NCBI GenBank assembly: GCA_949294185.1
Contig: CASFGA010000012.1
Span: forward strand, 27,185 to 91,184
Origin: an uncultured Bacteroides sp.
GTDB taxonomy: Bacteria; Bacteroidota; Bacteroidia; Bacteroidales; Bacteroidaceae
Length of the DNA: 64,000 nucleotides
Direction: 5' to 3'
The stretch's first letter is position 1. Every line of letters begins with the position of its first letter. Both the position numbers and the translations under genes were made by a program. The notes beneath the pieces are model-generated. The model was not told the origin of the DNA and made no database searches. It saw nothing but the letters and a program-made list of their open reading frames with translations. Positions 46,771-55,920 of the stretch are shown in pieces.

Positions 46771-48087
46771 ATGGAAGCGCCTTCTCTTTCTCTTTTGGAA
46801 CTCAACGGTCTGGTGCGCCGCAGCATTCATGCCTGCCTGCCCGATGAGTATTGGGTGCAGGCAGAGTTGAGCGATGTGCGTGTCAACCGTTCCGGGCACT
46901 GCTATCTGGAGTTTGTGCAGAAGGATGAAAAGAGCAGTGCACTGGTGGCCAAGGCCCGTGGCATTGTCTGGGGAAATGTGTTTGCCCGCCTGATACCTTA
47001 TTTCGAGCAGGAAACGGGACAGGCTTTCGTTGCAGGCATTAAGGTGTTGGTAAAGGTAACGGTCGATTTTCACGAACTTTACGGATATTCGCTCACGGTG
47101 ACCGACATCGATCCTACTTATACTTTGGGTGATATGGCGCGCCGTCGGAAGGAAATCCTGCTTCAGTTGGAAAAGGAAGGCGTGTTGACCCTGAACAAGG
47201 AACTGGAGCTGCCTTTGCTGACTCAGCGTATAGCGGTAATATCTTCGGCTACGGCTGCGGGATATGGCGATTTCTGTAGTCAGTTGGAGCATAATCCGTT
47301 CGGTTTTGTCTTTTATACCCGTCTGTTTCCGGCCGTGATGCAGGGTGAACAGGTGGAATCTTCCATCATCGCCGCGCTCGACCGGATTTATGCCGAATGT
47401 GAAAACTGGGATGTGGTGGTGATTATCCGTGGAGGAGGGGCTGCTTCCGATCTTTCAGGCTTTGACACTTACGAGCTTGCCGCCAACTGTGCCCAGTTTC
47501 CCCTGCCTATCGTTACCGGTATCGGGCATGAGCGTGACGATACGGTGCTTGACTTGATTTCTCATACCCGGGTCAAGACTCCTACTGCCGCGGCGGAATT
47601 TCTGATAAACCATGCCTTGCAGACAGCGGAGCGGCTGGAAACCTGTGCCCGGCTTGTGAGGGAACGGCTGGAGGAACGCTTGCAAGGCGAAAGGGAACGG
47701 TTGGAACGCTGTATATCGCGCATTCCCGCGCAGATGCAGATGCGCTTGCAGCGGGAGGCATTCCGGCAGGAGCGGCTGATAAGCCGGTTGGATGCGGCAT
47801 GGAAGTCCCGCATTATGAAGGAGCGATACCGTTTGCAGACATTTTCGCATTTGGCCGTAACGCTGCAAGCCCGTTTCCAGAAAGAATTTCATCGGTTGGA
47901 TTTGTTGGAACAACGGATAAAGTCCGCCTCCCCGGAGCTGCTGCTGAAGCGTGGATACAGCATTACGCTGAAAGACGGCAGAAGCCTGACCGATGCTTCA
48001 TCCCTGAAGCCGGGCGATGAAGTGGTGACTTATCTGCTGAAAGGCAGGTTTAAAAGTAAGGTGACAGAAAGCAATAAACAAGAATAA
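46771..48087 (+). CDS. xseA: Exodeoxyribonuclease VII large subunit
   Basis: A 438-residue large subunit of ExoVII, which degrades single-stranded DNA from both ends. An OB-fold N-terminal domain (YWVQAELSDVRVNRSGHCYL) is followed by the catalytic domain with the family motif (RGGGAASDLSGFDTYELAAN, GIGHERDDTVLDLISHTRVK, TPTAAAEF) and a coiled-coil C-terminal part (about 290-390). The ATG at 46771 (MEAPSLS) fits the family N-terminus better than one at 46744 that overlaps the peptidase gene. xseB follows 3 bp later. Confidence 0.94.
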   Translation: MEAPSLSLLELNGLVRRSIHACLPDEYWVQAELSDVRVNRSGHCYLEFVQKDEKSSALVAKARGIVWGNVFARLIPYFEQETGQAFVAGIKVLVKVTVDFHELYGYSLTVTDIDPTYTLGDMARRRKEILLQLEKEGVLTLNKELELPLLTQRIAVISSATAAGYGDFCSQLEHNPFGFVFYTRLFPAVMQGEQVESSIIAALDRIYAECENWDVVVIIRGGGAASDLSGFDTYELAANCAQFPLPIVTGIGHERDDTVLDLISHTRVKTPTAAAEFLINHALQTAERLETCARLVRERLEERLQGERERLERCISRIPAQMQMRLQREAFRQERLISRLDAAWKSRIMKERYRLQTFSHLAVTLQARFQKEFHRLDLLEQRIKSASPELLLKRGYSITLKDGRSLTDASSLKPGDEVVTYLLKGRFKSKVTESNKQE

Positions 48088-48090
48088 GCT

Positions 48091-48291
48091 ATGGCAGTGA
48101 AAAAAGAAACCTATGCAGAGGCGATGAAGCGGTTGGAAGACATCGTTTCACGTATTGAGAGCGACGAACTGGACATTGACCAGCTGCGGGAAAGCCTGCG
48201 TGAAGCCCAGAAGCTGGTCAAGTATTGCCGCGACAAGCTTTATAAGGCCGACGAGGAAATAAAGCGGATGCTGGAGGCGGAGGACAAGTAA
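48091..48291 (+). CDS. xseB: Exodeoxyribonuclease VII small subunit
   Basis: A 66-residue helical protein, the usual length of XseB. It has the family pattern (TYAEAMKRLEDIVSRIESDE, then LREAQKLVKYCRDKLYKADE). It associates with XseA to form ExoVII. It starts 3 bp after xseA, in one operon. Confidence 0.92.
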   Translation: MAVKKETYAEAMKRLEDIVSRIESDELDIDQLRESLREAQKLVKYCRDKLYKADEEIKRMLEAEDK

Positions 48292-48312
48292 ACGTAAAAA
48301 GTGGCGGATAAA

Positions 48313-48344
48313 ATTGGAATTTGTAAATATAAAGCGTACTTTTG
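48313..48344 (+). promoter_or_regulatory. Promoter of ilvE
   Basis: ATTG (48313-48316), 20-bp spacer, TACTTTTG (48337-48344). The leader is about 35-40 nt. Confidence 0.65.
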
Positions 48345-48384
48345 TCCAAAGCTTGTAAGAAAAAGGTAATATTTTAAATACTAT

Positions 48385-49410
48385 ATGACAATGAAAGACA
48401 TTGATTGGGCTAATCTGTCGTTCGGGTATATGAAGACGGATTATAACGTACGTTGCTATTACCGCGACGGAAAATGGGGAGAACTGGAACTTTGTTCGGA
48501 AGAGACACTGAATATCCACATGGCGGCTACGTGTCTGCACTACGGACAGGAGGCTTTCGAAGGCTTGAAGGCTTATCGCGGAAAGGACGGGAAAATCCGT
48601 GTGTTCCGTCCGCAGGCCAATGCGGAGCGTCTGCAAAGCACTTGTCGGGGAATCCTGATGCCGGAACTGCCGACCGAAACATTCTGCGAAGCTGTACGCA
48701 AGGTGGTAAAGGCCAACGAGCGTTTCATCCCTCCTTATGAAAGCGGCGCTTCACTGTACATCCGTCCCTTGCTGATTGGCACAGGGGCTCAGGTGGGCGT
48801 TCATCCGGCCAATGAATACCTGTTTGTTGTCTTCGTTACGCCGGTAGGCCCGTATTTTAAGGGCGGATTCGCTACCAATCCTTATGTAATCATCCGTCAG
48901 TTCGACCGCGCTGCTCCGCTCGGAACAGGTACATACAAGGTGGGCGGGAACTATGCGGCCAGTCTTCGTGCCAACAAGATAGCCCACGATGCAGGGTATG
49001 CCAGTGAGTTTTATTTGGATGCAAAAGAAAAGAAGTACATCGACGAATGCGGCGCAGCCAACTTCTTCGGAATCAAAGACAATACGTATATCACCCCGCT
49101 GTCTACTTCCATCCTGCCGTCTATTACCAACCGCAGCCTGATGCAGTTGGCTGAAGATATGGGGATGAAGGTGGAACGCCGTCCGATACCGGAAGAAGAG
49201 CTGGAGACATTCGAGGAAGCCGGAGCCTGCGGTACGGCCGCCGTCATCAGTCCGATAGAGCGGATTGACGATTTGGAAAATCACAAATCATATATCATCG
49301 CAAAAGACGGCAAGCCGGGCCCTGTCAGCGAGAAGCTGTACAACAGGCTGCGTGCCATCCAGTACGGAGATGAGCCGGATCCGCACGGATGGGTGATGCT
49401 GGTTGAATAA
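48385..49410 (+). CDS. ilvE: Branched-chain amino acid aminotransferase
   Basis: A 341-residue fold-type IV PLP enzyme that interconverts Val/Leu/Ile and their 2-oxo acids. Lys185 in TGTYKVGGNYAAS is the Schiff-base lysine. The IlvE motif YIDECGAANFFGIKDNTYIT with the Glu and the TPLSTSILPSITNRSLMQLA segment follow. Length fits the longer IlvE branch. The start is ATG 48385, with 48391 also possible. Single gene with its own promoter and a following terminator. Confidence 0.94.
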   Translation: MTMKDIDWANLSFGYMKTDYNVRCYYRDGKWGELELCSEETLNIHMAATCLHYGQEAFEGLKAYRGKDGKIRVFRPQANAERLQSTCRGILMPELPTETFCEAVRKVVKANERFIPPYESGASLYIRPLLIGTGAQVGVHPANEYLFVVFVTPVGPYFKGGFATNPYVIIRQFDRAAPLGTGTYKVGGNYAASLRANKIAHDAGYASEFYLDAKEKKYIDECGAANFFGIKDNTYITPLSTSILPSITNRSLMQLAEDMGMKVERRPIPEEELETFEEAGACGTAAVISPIERIDDLENHKSYIIAKDGKPGPVSEKLYNRLRAIQYGDEPDPHGWVMLVE

Positions 49411-49452
49411 GTCTGTCTTCCGGATGAAACGATAACAGGAATTTAAAGCTTG

Positions 49453-49490
49453 AAGGGATGAGGTCTGACTGAGGCTTCATCCCTTTTTTT
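49453..49490 (+). terminator. Terminator after ilvE
   Basis: AAGGGATGA (49453-49461) is complementary to TCATCCCTT (49477-49485), followed by TTTTT. Confidence 0.88.
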
Positions 49491-49575
49491 CAGAAGATGC
49501 AGGCTTCATTCTGCCGTTTCTGTGAGTCCGTTTCAATATCTGTAATTCATATACAGACGGTGAAAGATAAAATTG

Positions 49576-49583
49576 TATTTTTG
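49576..49583 (+). promoter_or_regulatory. -7 box of DUF418 gene promoter
   Basis: TATTTTTG matches TAnnTTTG; no good TTTG at the -33 distance. Confidence 0.5.
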
Positions 49584-49645
49584 CCGGCGAATCGGATGAT
49601 AGGTATCAGAATCTGATTTGTTCGGTAATCTAACGTTTTTTGAAT

Positions 49646-50890
49646 ATGGGAACAGAAAATCTTTCTCCTGTCAAATCTTCGGAGAGACAAGTCATTCTCG
49701 ATGCTTTAAGGGGATTTGCCATTTTGGGAATCTGCATGGCTAACTATCCGGAGTTTTCTCTTTATACTTTCCAAAGTGAAGCGGCGGTGGCGGCAATGCC
49801 TACGGCGGAGGCCGACCGCATTCTGCGCTTCTTGCTTTATATGTTTGTGGACGGCAAGTTCTATACCATTTTTTCTTTGCTCTTCGGCATCGGTTTTTCC
49901 ATCATCATGACCAATGCCGCACGCAAGGGGAAAAGCGGTTTACGGATATTCTTCCGGCGGATGCTTGTGCTGACGGCAATCGGTTTTCTGCATCTGATGT
50001 TCATCTGGAGCGGTGATATCCTGGTGTTGTATGCCTTGCTTGGCATGTTGCTGCCCTTGTTCCGTCATGTTTCAGACAGGGGCTTGCTGTGTGCTGCCGC
50101 ATTCTTCCTGCTGTTTCCCGTTTTGATAGACGGTGCGGCTGAGGCTTCCGGTGTCTGGCTGTCCGAGCCGGCGGTGCGCAGGCAGTGGTATTATTGCGGA
50201 TTGTACGGCATTACGGAAAAGAATTTCGGTTATTGGCTGCGCGATGCAGACAGCTACGCTCAGGTTTTCCAGTTCCTTGTTCAGGGAGCATGGGTGCGTG
50301 TGCAGGAGTTTGTCGATGGAAACCGCTATTTCAAGGTTTTCGGACTTTTCCTGTTGGGCTTCTATATCGGGCGAAACCAGATGTATGCCACTTTAGAGAA
50401 TCGTGTCAGACTGCTGAAGGCGGTTTCAATATACGGTTTTCTGTTCGGACTTCCATTGTCGGTGCTCTATGCATGGAGTTGCATGAACGGTCATCCGTTT
50501 GGCGGTGCGGCTCATACGATTATTTATACCGCCAGTGTCTATCCGTTAGGCTTGGCTTATGTCTGTGGCATCTGCCTGCTTTATATCCGGTGGAAGGAGG
50601 GGAGGCTGTGGCGGCTCCTTGCCGCTCCCGGGCGGATGGCTCTTACCAATTATATCGCCCAGTCAGTCATCGGTATGTTCCTGTTTTACGGCATCGGTCT
50701 CGGGTGGGGAGCCGGTGTCGGACTGGTGCAGACGGAACTTGTCGTACTGGCAGTTTGTCTTTTTCAGGCACTGTTCAGTCGCTTGTGGCTTTCTGCATTC
50801 CGGTTCGGCCCTTTGGAGTGGGTCTGGCGGATGCTCACTTACGGCGGATGGTTCCGGTTAAGAAATGTCCGGCAGGCGTTACAGGATTGA
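49646..50890 (+). CDS. DUF418-domain membrane protein
   Basis: A 414-residue polytopic inner-membrane protein (about 8-9 hydrophobic segments) of the DUF418 group. It has the N-terminal ERQVILDALRGFAILGICMA motif (an acyltransferase-like DxLRGxA pattern) and the late ALTNYIAQSVIGMFLF segment, both typical. Function in this family is not established; some members are linked to transport. It ends 12 bp inside the convergent PagL-like gene. Confidence 0.88.
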   Translation: MGTENLSPVKSSERQVILDALRGFAILGICMANYPEFSLYTFQSEAAVAAMPTAEADRILRFLLYMFVDGKFYTIFSLLFGIGFSIIMTNAARKGKSGLRIFFRRMLVLTAIGFLHLMFIWSGDILVLYALLGMLLPLFRHVSDRGLLCAAAFFLLFPVLIDGAAEASGVWLSEPAVRRQWYYCGLYGITEKNFGYWLRDADSYAQVFQFLVQGAWVRVQEFVDGNRYFKVFGLFLLGFYIGRNQMYATLENRVRLLKAVSIYGFLFGLPLSVLYAWSCMNGHPFGGAAHTIIYTASVYPLGLAYVCGICLLYIRWKEGRLWRLLAAPGRMALTNYIAQSVIGMFLFYGIGLGWGAGVGLVQTELVVLAVCLFQALFSRLWLSAFRFGPLEWVWRMLTYGGWFRLRNVRQALQD

Positions 50891-52108
50891 CCGCCTGTTG
50901 TTGAACCGGTAGCCGATGCCGAGCATCAGGTAGTTGGGATTGTGGAAATTTTGCAGATTGTAGCCGATGTGGAGAAAAAGGCTGCGGGTCATGGAGATTT
51001 TGAGCGCCAGTATCTGGTAGCATCCCCTGAGGTCGTGACTCCGGTAAAGGGCATTGGCTCCGATTCCCACGTTCACCGAGAAGTAGGGCATGACATATTC
51101 GGCCCGCGCAGACAAGCCCAAGGCGTATTGGTAGCGGCTGGGAGGACGGACGATGGTCAGGTCGGCACTTTCTCCCACTTGCACAATCTCGTCTTTGATG
51201 TAGGCACTGGCGCTACTGTCATAGATTCCGTCGAGGGATATGCCGGCACGGAAGCGCGGACAAAAGTTATACAGGGGCATAAAGTTGAATCCTAATACCG
51301 TATACTTGTCGGGAGATGCCACTCCCGTATTGTCATCGAACATGATGCCCTTTCTCCGCCACGACCCGAACAGGATGAAATCGTAGCTGACATGCTTCTG
51401 AAAACGTGTGGGCATGAATCCGGAGTGCGGATTGTCAGCTTCTTTGGCGGGATTCAGCGTGTATGCCAGTCCTATGCGTGCTCCGACTGTGTTCAGACCG
51501 GCGTTCGGAAAATTGGTGTTCCCGTTGGAATAATGGGTGAAGTCGGCTCCTGCCGTCATGCGCCAATAAGGAGAAAGTTCCCAGTCTAAATAAAAGTTGG
51601 CGTTCAGATAGGCATTGATTCGCGAACCTATGACACGGTTGTAGGGATTGTCTGTGTAGTCGTGCGGTTTCCACCCGAAAGACACGCCGAAATTCCATTC
51701 ATAATTTAGGGAAAGATGCGGGTTGAACCGGACTATCGGGCCGCCTTGAAACAGGTAGATGCCTATCGGAGTGCCCAATTCTTCCGGCCTTTGGAAACTG
51801 TTGAATGACAAGCCGGCACCTTGATACGCGCCACGGTAGACCTGGCCTTCGTAAGAAGCCGGATTGAACCGGAAGGCATACTTTAGATGGGCGGAAAAAG
51901 CCTTGTTGATAGGCGTTCTTGTAGCGTTGTCTCCGCGGAGGAAACGGTTGGTCGGTGCAATATAAGCCGTCCGCAAGTCGAATCCCAGCTGATGGATGAA
52001 AGGGAAACGGCTTGCGGCGTATGGCCCTATACTTCTTAAAGAGTCGGAAGCGGCATATACACTGATGGTCAGGACACAGCCTAAGAGTGTGAAAAATATT
52101 CTTCGCAT
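50879..52108 (-). CDS. PagL-like lipid A deacylase (acyloxyacyl hydrolase family)
   Basis: A 409-residue predicted outer-membrane beta-barrel protein with a signal peptide (residues 1-19). The barrel strands (GIYLFQGGPIVRFNPHLSLN, YEWNFGVSFGWKPHDYTDNP) and the active-site-like His192-x-Ser194 in FTHYSNGNTNFPNAGLN match the PagL-type His/Ser motif, which removes an acyl chain from lipid A. The length is greater than that of PagL itself; annotated Bacteroides homologues are similarly long. The start at 52108 is chosen for the signal peptide. It lies 29 bp downstream of pyrH on the same strand, so cotranscription is likely. It overlaps the convergent DUF418 gene by 12 bp. Confidence 0.8.
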   Translation of the reverse strand: MRRIFFTLLGCVLTISVYAASDSLRSIGPYAASRFPFIHQLGFDLRTAYIAPTNRFLRGDNATRTPINKAFSAHLKYAFRFNPASYEGQVYRGAYQGAGLSFNSFQRPEELGTPIGIYLFQGGPIVRFNPHLSLNYEWNFGVSFGWKPHDYTDNPYNRVIGSRINAYLNANFYLDWELSPYWRMTAGADFTHYSNGNTNFPNAGLNTVGARIGLAYTLNPAKEADNPHSGFMPTRFQKHVSYDFILFGSWRRKGIMFDDNTGVASPDKYTVLGFNFMPLYNFCPRFRAGISLDGIYDSSASAYIKDEIVQVGESADLTIVRPPSRYQYALGLSARAEYVMPYFSVNVGIGANALYRSHDLRGCYQILALKISMTRSLFLHIGYNLQNFHNPNYLMLGIGYRFNNRRSIL

Positions 52109-52137
52109 GCAAGGCAAAGCATTTTCCGTCTGACCGC

Positions 52138-52848
52138 TTAATTGTGTACCAGTGTTCCGATGTTTTCTCCAGACATTACTTTCTTCAGATTGCCTACGGT
52201 ATCCATGTCGAATACGATGATAGGAAGATTGTTCTCCTTGCACATGCAGGTGGCGGTAAGATCCATTACCTTCAGTCCGCGGGCCAGAACCTCGTCATAC
52301 GTAATGTCGTCGAATTTGGTAGCTGTCGGGTCTTTTTCCGGGTCGGCTGTATAAATGCCGTCCACGCGTGTTCCTTTCAGCATGACATTGGCTTCTATCT
52401 CGATGCCGCGTAGCGACGAACCTGTATCTGTGGTGAAAAACGGGTTTCCTGTGCCGGCCGACATGATGACCACTTCTCCGTTTTCCATAGCCTCGATGGC
52501 TTTCCATTTGGTATAAAGCTCTCCGATAGGTTCCATGCGGATGGCGGTCAGAACGCGGGCTTTCACACCGGACGCCCGAAGTGCCGAACAGAGTCCGAGA
52601 CTGTTGATGACTGTGGCGAGCATGCCCATCTGGTCGCCCATCACACGGTCAAATCCCTTTCCTGCCCCGCTCAGTCCGCGGAAGATGTTTCCTCCGCCGA
52701 TTACGATACCTATCTGCACGCCCATATCGTGGATTTCCTTGATTTGTTGTGCGTATTCGCCCAACCGTTTTTCGTCGATTCCGTATTTTTTCTCTCCCAT
52801 CAGGCTTTCGCCGCTTAGTTTCAACAGGATTCGTTTAAATCTTGCCAT
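52138..52848 (-). CDS. pyrH: Uridylate kinase (UMP kinase)
   Basis: A 236-residue amino-acid-kinase-fold enzyme that converts UMP to UDP in pyrimidine nucleotide synthesis. Motifs: RILLKLSGESLMG, VIGGGNIFRG, GDQMGMLATVINSLGL, GTGNPFFTTDT and KGTRVDGIYTADPEKDP. The start MARFKRI at 52848 follows the family; the frame is open further upstream but the residues there are not conserved. It has a strong leftward promoter at 52882-52911. The PagL-like gene follows. Confidence 0.95.
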   Translation of the reverse strand: MARFKRILLKLSGESLMGEKKYGIDEKRLGEYAQQIKEIHDMGVQIGIVIGGGNIFRGLSGAGKGFDRVMGDQMGMLATVINSLGLCSALRASGVKARVLTAIRMEPIGELYTKWKAIEAMENGEVVIMSAGTGNPFFTTDTGSSLRGIEIEANVMLKGTRVDGIYTADPEKDPTATKFDDITYDEVLARGLKVMDLTATCMCKENNLPIIVFDMDTVGNLKKVMSGENIGTLVHN

Positions 52849-52881
52849 AATTGTAAGAACTGTTTTTAATTGGTTTAAACG

Positions 52882-52911
52882 CAAAGATAAAAATAAAACC
52901 AGGAATGCAAG
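52882..52911 (-). promoter_or_regulatory. Promoter of pyrH
   Basis: Minus strand: CTTG (52908-52911) and TATCTTTG (52882-52889), spacing 18. Confidence 0.6.
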
Positions 52912-52952
52912 CATAAACGGGACTTTATTTGAACGATGCGTGTGGACAGGCA

Positions 52953-53717
52953 TTATTTCCCGTTGAGCAGCTTGTCGGCTTCAAGCGGCCTGTCAGTTGT
53001 CAGATAATCCACTTTCAGACCGGCCATTTTCTCCATGTCCGCTTTTCGGTTGACTGTCCATACGTTCACTTTCAGACCCAGTTCGTGTGCTTCCCTTATC
53101 CATTCCGGATGTTTTTCAAATACCTTATATTCGTAGTCAATGCCTGTCAGACCTTTTGCCTTGATGGCTTTCGGAGACATGTCGCCTTCTAAATAGGCGA
53201 TCTCCGCATCCGGCGCAAGTTTTGCAAGTCGTTCGCAGAGATTCATGCTGAACGAGATGTATTCCACCTGCTTCTCCATCCCATATTCCTTGACCATTCT
53301 GACACAGGCCTCCGCAATCTTGTCTTCCTGCGCTTTTGTCCGGTGCGGCTTGATTTCAAGAATGAGCTGTATGTCGGGCAAAGTTTGTCCTGCCCGCAGA
53401 TAATCGGCGAGTGTGGGCAGTGTCTCTCCGTTTTTGAGCTTCAGATGCTTCAGCTTTTCATAGTCGGTGCTGCCGATGGTCAGCCCTCCGATTTTGTCAT
53501 CGTGGTTCACTACTACAGTTCCGTCGGCTGTCAGCTGCACATCAAACTCAGAGCCGTACAGTTTGGCTTCGGCAGCCCGCTTCAAGGCTGTGACGGAATT
53601 TTGGGCGGAACCTTCCGTCTGCCAGAATCCGCGGTGGGCAATGATTTTTGTCTGGGCGTTTCCTGCACCGGCACAGAGCATGCAGGCAAGAGCGATAATG
53701 AGGTTTCTTGTATTCAT
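52953..53717 (-). CDS. Glycerophosphodiester phosphodiesterase
   Basis: A 254-residue exported enzyme with a signal peptide (about residues 1-21, ACMLCAGAGNAQ). GDPD-domain motifs: IIAHRGFW (catalytic His), the metal-binding GSEFDVQLTADGTVVVNHD, ILEIKPHRT, and near the end GLKVNVWTVNRKADM. It hydrolyses glycerophosphodiesters to glycerol-3-phosphate and an alcohol, acting in the periplasm. The stop is 104 bp from the pyrH start and it has its own leftward promoter. Confidence 0.93.
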   Translation of the reverse strand: MNTRNLIIALACMLCAGAGNAQTKIIAHRGFWQTEGSAQNSVTALKRAAEAKLYGSEFDVQLTADGTVVVNHDDKIGGLTIGSTDYEKLKHLKLKNGETLPTLADYLRAGQTLPDIQLILEIKPHRTKAQEDKIAEACVRMVKEYGMEKQVEYISFSMNLCERLAKLAPDAEIAYLEGDMSPKAIKAKGLTGIDYEYKVFEKHPEWIREAHELGLKVNVWTVNRKADMEKMAGLKVDYLTTDRPLEADKLLNGK

Positions 53718-53814
53718 AGCTTCTTTTGGTTTTTTTATCCTGTCATCCGTAGGGATGCTTAGGTTGGAAAATTTGTTTTATATGGATGAAATTTCTGGTT
53801 TGCACTATATCAGA

Positions 53815-53822
53815 CAAAAGTA
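53815..53822 (-). promoter_or_regulatory. -7 box of the glycerophosphodiesterase promoter
   Basis: Minus strand TACTTTTG fits TAnnTTTG, about 100 nt before the start; no clear -33 box. Confidence 0.4.
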
Positions 53823-53866
53823 AAGGGAGCATGTTGCAGGAATGTTTCTGTAAAGTAAAGATTGTG

Positions 53867-55162
53867 TTACCGGAAAATGTGTCTCCCCGATAAGGCTTGC
53901 AGGATTCCCCGCAGAGCCAGATAGACAATAAAGGCCATCCAGAGCGCATGGTTGCCCAGTAGGGAATGAAATGCGTAATAGATGACAAAAAAGCTTCCGG
54001 AAGCAACAAGCATGGCCCGGAGCATGAGGCGCGTGGCGGTTGCCCCTATGCAGATGCCGTCGAGCAGGAAAGCCGAGAATCCTGCCAACGGAATCATCAG
54101 CACCCAGTAAAAGTATTCGCCTGAAGCGTGAATGACCGATTCGTCGTTTGTCAGCAGGCCAAGAAAATCTTTTCCTCCGATGCCGTACAGCAGCGTAAAG
54201 GCCAGTGAGAGCGCAACTCCCCATCCGAAAAGCAGACGCACAGTCCGTTTCAGTTCCGGACGGTTTCCCGCTCCGATATTCTTTCCCGTAAGCGCCTCTC
54301 CGGCATAGGCAAACCCGTCCATGATATAGGAAAACAGGGTGAACAGCTGCATGAGCAGGGTGTTTACCGCCAGTGTGATGTCGCCGTATGCGGCTCCGGT
54401 GGAAGTGAAAAAGACGGTAACGGCCACCAGGCAGAGCGTGCGCAGAAATATGTCGCGGTTTATCTGGAAAAAGCGCATCATGGCCGCTTTTTCAAACAGG
54501 CCTTTCCGGCAGACATGCTTGCGGAGCGGACGGTAGAAGTGCAGCCAGAGCAGGGCGGCCATAATCAGGCCGGCATATTGGGCAAGCAGTGTGCCCAAAG
54601 CCACACCTTCTACCTTCATGCCGAAGGCGAAGACGAAGCATACGCTCGCGGCAATGTTGACGATGTTTTGGGTAATGGCTACAAACATCGGGAAGCGCGA
54701 GTTCTGCATCCCGATGAACCATCCGGTGAATCCGTAGAGTCCGAGCGTGGCAGGAGCACCCCAGATACAGATATGAAAGTATCGTGCGGCCAGATTCTGC
54801 ACTTCCGGACTGGCGTCGATAAGCAGAAATGCGATTTTGCGTATGGGATATTGGAGTATGACCAGAGCAAGTGCGAGCAGCATGCTGACGGCAAGCGAGC
54901 GTTGCAGGATGCGGGTCGCTTCGTGCAGGTCGTGCCGCCCGTAAGCCTGTGCGGTCAATCCTCCCGTACCCATGCGGAGGAATCCGAATATCCAGTAAAT
55001 CATGCTGAAGAGCATTCCGCCCACGGCGATTGCACCGATATAGGCCGCCGCTCCCAAGTGTCCTACAATCGTGACATCCACCAGTCCCAGAAGCGGAACC
55101 GTGATGTTTGAAACGATTGACGGGACGGCGATGTGGAGAATACGTTGGTTGGTAGGTGTCAT
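53867..55162 (-). CDS. MATE-family efflux transporter (DinF-like)
   Basis: A 431-residue polytopic transporter with 12 predicted helices. The N-terminal RILHIAVPSIVSNITVPLLG and LVDVTIVGHLGAAAYIGAIA, plus the GTGGLTAQAYGRHDLHEA loop, are typical of the DinF-like MATE branch. It differs from the MATE at 15036-16361. It follows birA by 14 bp on the same strand, so it is the last gene of a leftward yraN-mmcQ-birA-MATE unit. The substrate is unknown. Confidence 0.93.
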   Translation of the reverse strand: MTPTNQRILHIAVPSIVSNITVPLLGLVDVTIVGHLGAAAYIGAIAVGGMLFSMIYWIFGFLRMGTGGLTAQAYGRHDLHEATRILQRSLAVSMLLALALVILQYPIRKIAFLLIDASPEVQNLAARYFHICIWGAPATLGLYGFTGWFIGMQNSRFPMFVAITQNIVNIAASVCFVFAFGMKVEGVALGTLLAQYAGLIMAALLWLHFYRPLRKHVCRKGLFEKAAMMRFFQINRDIFLRTLCLVAVTVFFTSTGAAYGDITLAVNTLLMQLFTLFSYIMDGFAYAGEALTGKNIGAGNRPELKRTVRLLFGWGVALSLAFTLLYGIGGKDFLGLLTNDESVIHASGEYFYWVLMIPLAGFSAFLLDGICIGATATRLMLRAMLVASGSFFVIYYAFHSLLGNHALWMAFIVYLALRGILQALSGRHIFR

Positions 55163-55176
55163 GTCGGTATCGGCCG

Positions 55177-55920
55177 TTATTTGTTGGGCAGGAAACTCAC
55201 TTCCTTAAACATATATCCTCTCGTTTTGCCGGTTTCGTCTTCCAATATGAGGCGGCCGGAAGCCTCGATGTCGCGGATGCGGGCACGGAATGTCTCTTTG
55301 CCGTCTTTGTAAAGATGGTATCCTTCCTTGCGGTAGAATGCGTCCCTGTAGCGTGAGGTTATGATGTCGGTTTCATCGGCCTTAAGCAGAGAGTAGTAAA
55401 ATCCGATACGTTCCATCACTTCCCGCAGGATTTCTTCCGCATCATATAGCTGTCCCGTAATCTGGAAAAGTGAGACCGGATTCGGCGCATCGCTGGAAAA
55501 GCGTTCTTGATTGAGATTGACCCCCGTTCCTGAGATGGAACGGCTGATATGTGTCCCTGTCAGATTGTTTTCAATGAGTGTGCCGCACAGTTTCTTGTCT
55601 TTCCAATAAATGTCGTTAGGCCATTTGATGGCTATATGTTCGGCATACTGTGACAATACTTCCTGAAGAGCAAGAGCCGTGACCTGTGAAAGCAGGAATT
55701 GCCGGCGTGCCTCCAGAAAGTCGGGATAGGTCACAAAGCTGAACAGCAGGTTCTTTCCGGGTTCCGACTCCCAACTGTTGCCGCGTTGTCCGCGTCCGGC
55801 ACTCTGGAAGGCCGTATAGACGCATGTCAGTTCGGCGACATCTTGGCGTTGGCACAGGTCTGCCAGATACGAGTTGGTGGAAGTCGTCTCGTTCAGTCGG
55901 ATGGGTTCAGGATAATTCAT
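55177..55920 (-). CDS. birA: Biotin-[acetyl-CoA-carboxylase] ligase (no DNA-binding domain)
   Basis: A 247-residue biotin protein ligase. Catalytic motifs: GRGQRGNSWESEPGKNL (biotinyl-AMP loop), KWPNDIYWKDKKLCGTLIEN and GTGVNLN. The N-terminal winged-helix domain of E. coli BirA is absent, so it is a pure ligase without repressor function. The start MNYPEPIRLNET at 55920 is chosen because the preceding in-frame residues are basic and unlike the family. The start overlaps the end of the MmcQ/YjbR gene by 14 bp. Confidence 0.93.
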   Translation of the reverse strand: MNYPEPIRLNETTSTNSYLADLCQRQDVAELTCVYTAFQSAGRGQRGNSWESEPGKNLLFSFVTYPDFLEARRQFLLSQVTALALQEVLSQYAEHIAIKWPNDIYWKDKKLCGTLIENNLTGTHISRSISGTGVNLNQERFSSDAPNPVSLFQITGQLYDAEEILREVMERIGFYYSLLKADETDIITSRYRDAFYRKEGYHLYKDGKETFRARIRDIEASGRLILEDETGKTRGYMFKEVSFLPNK

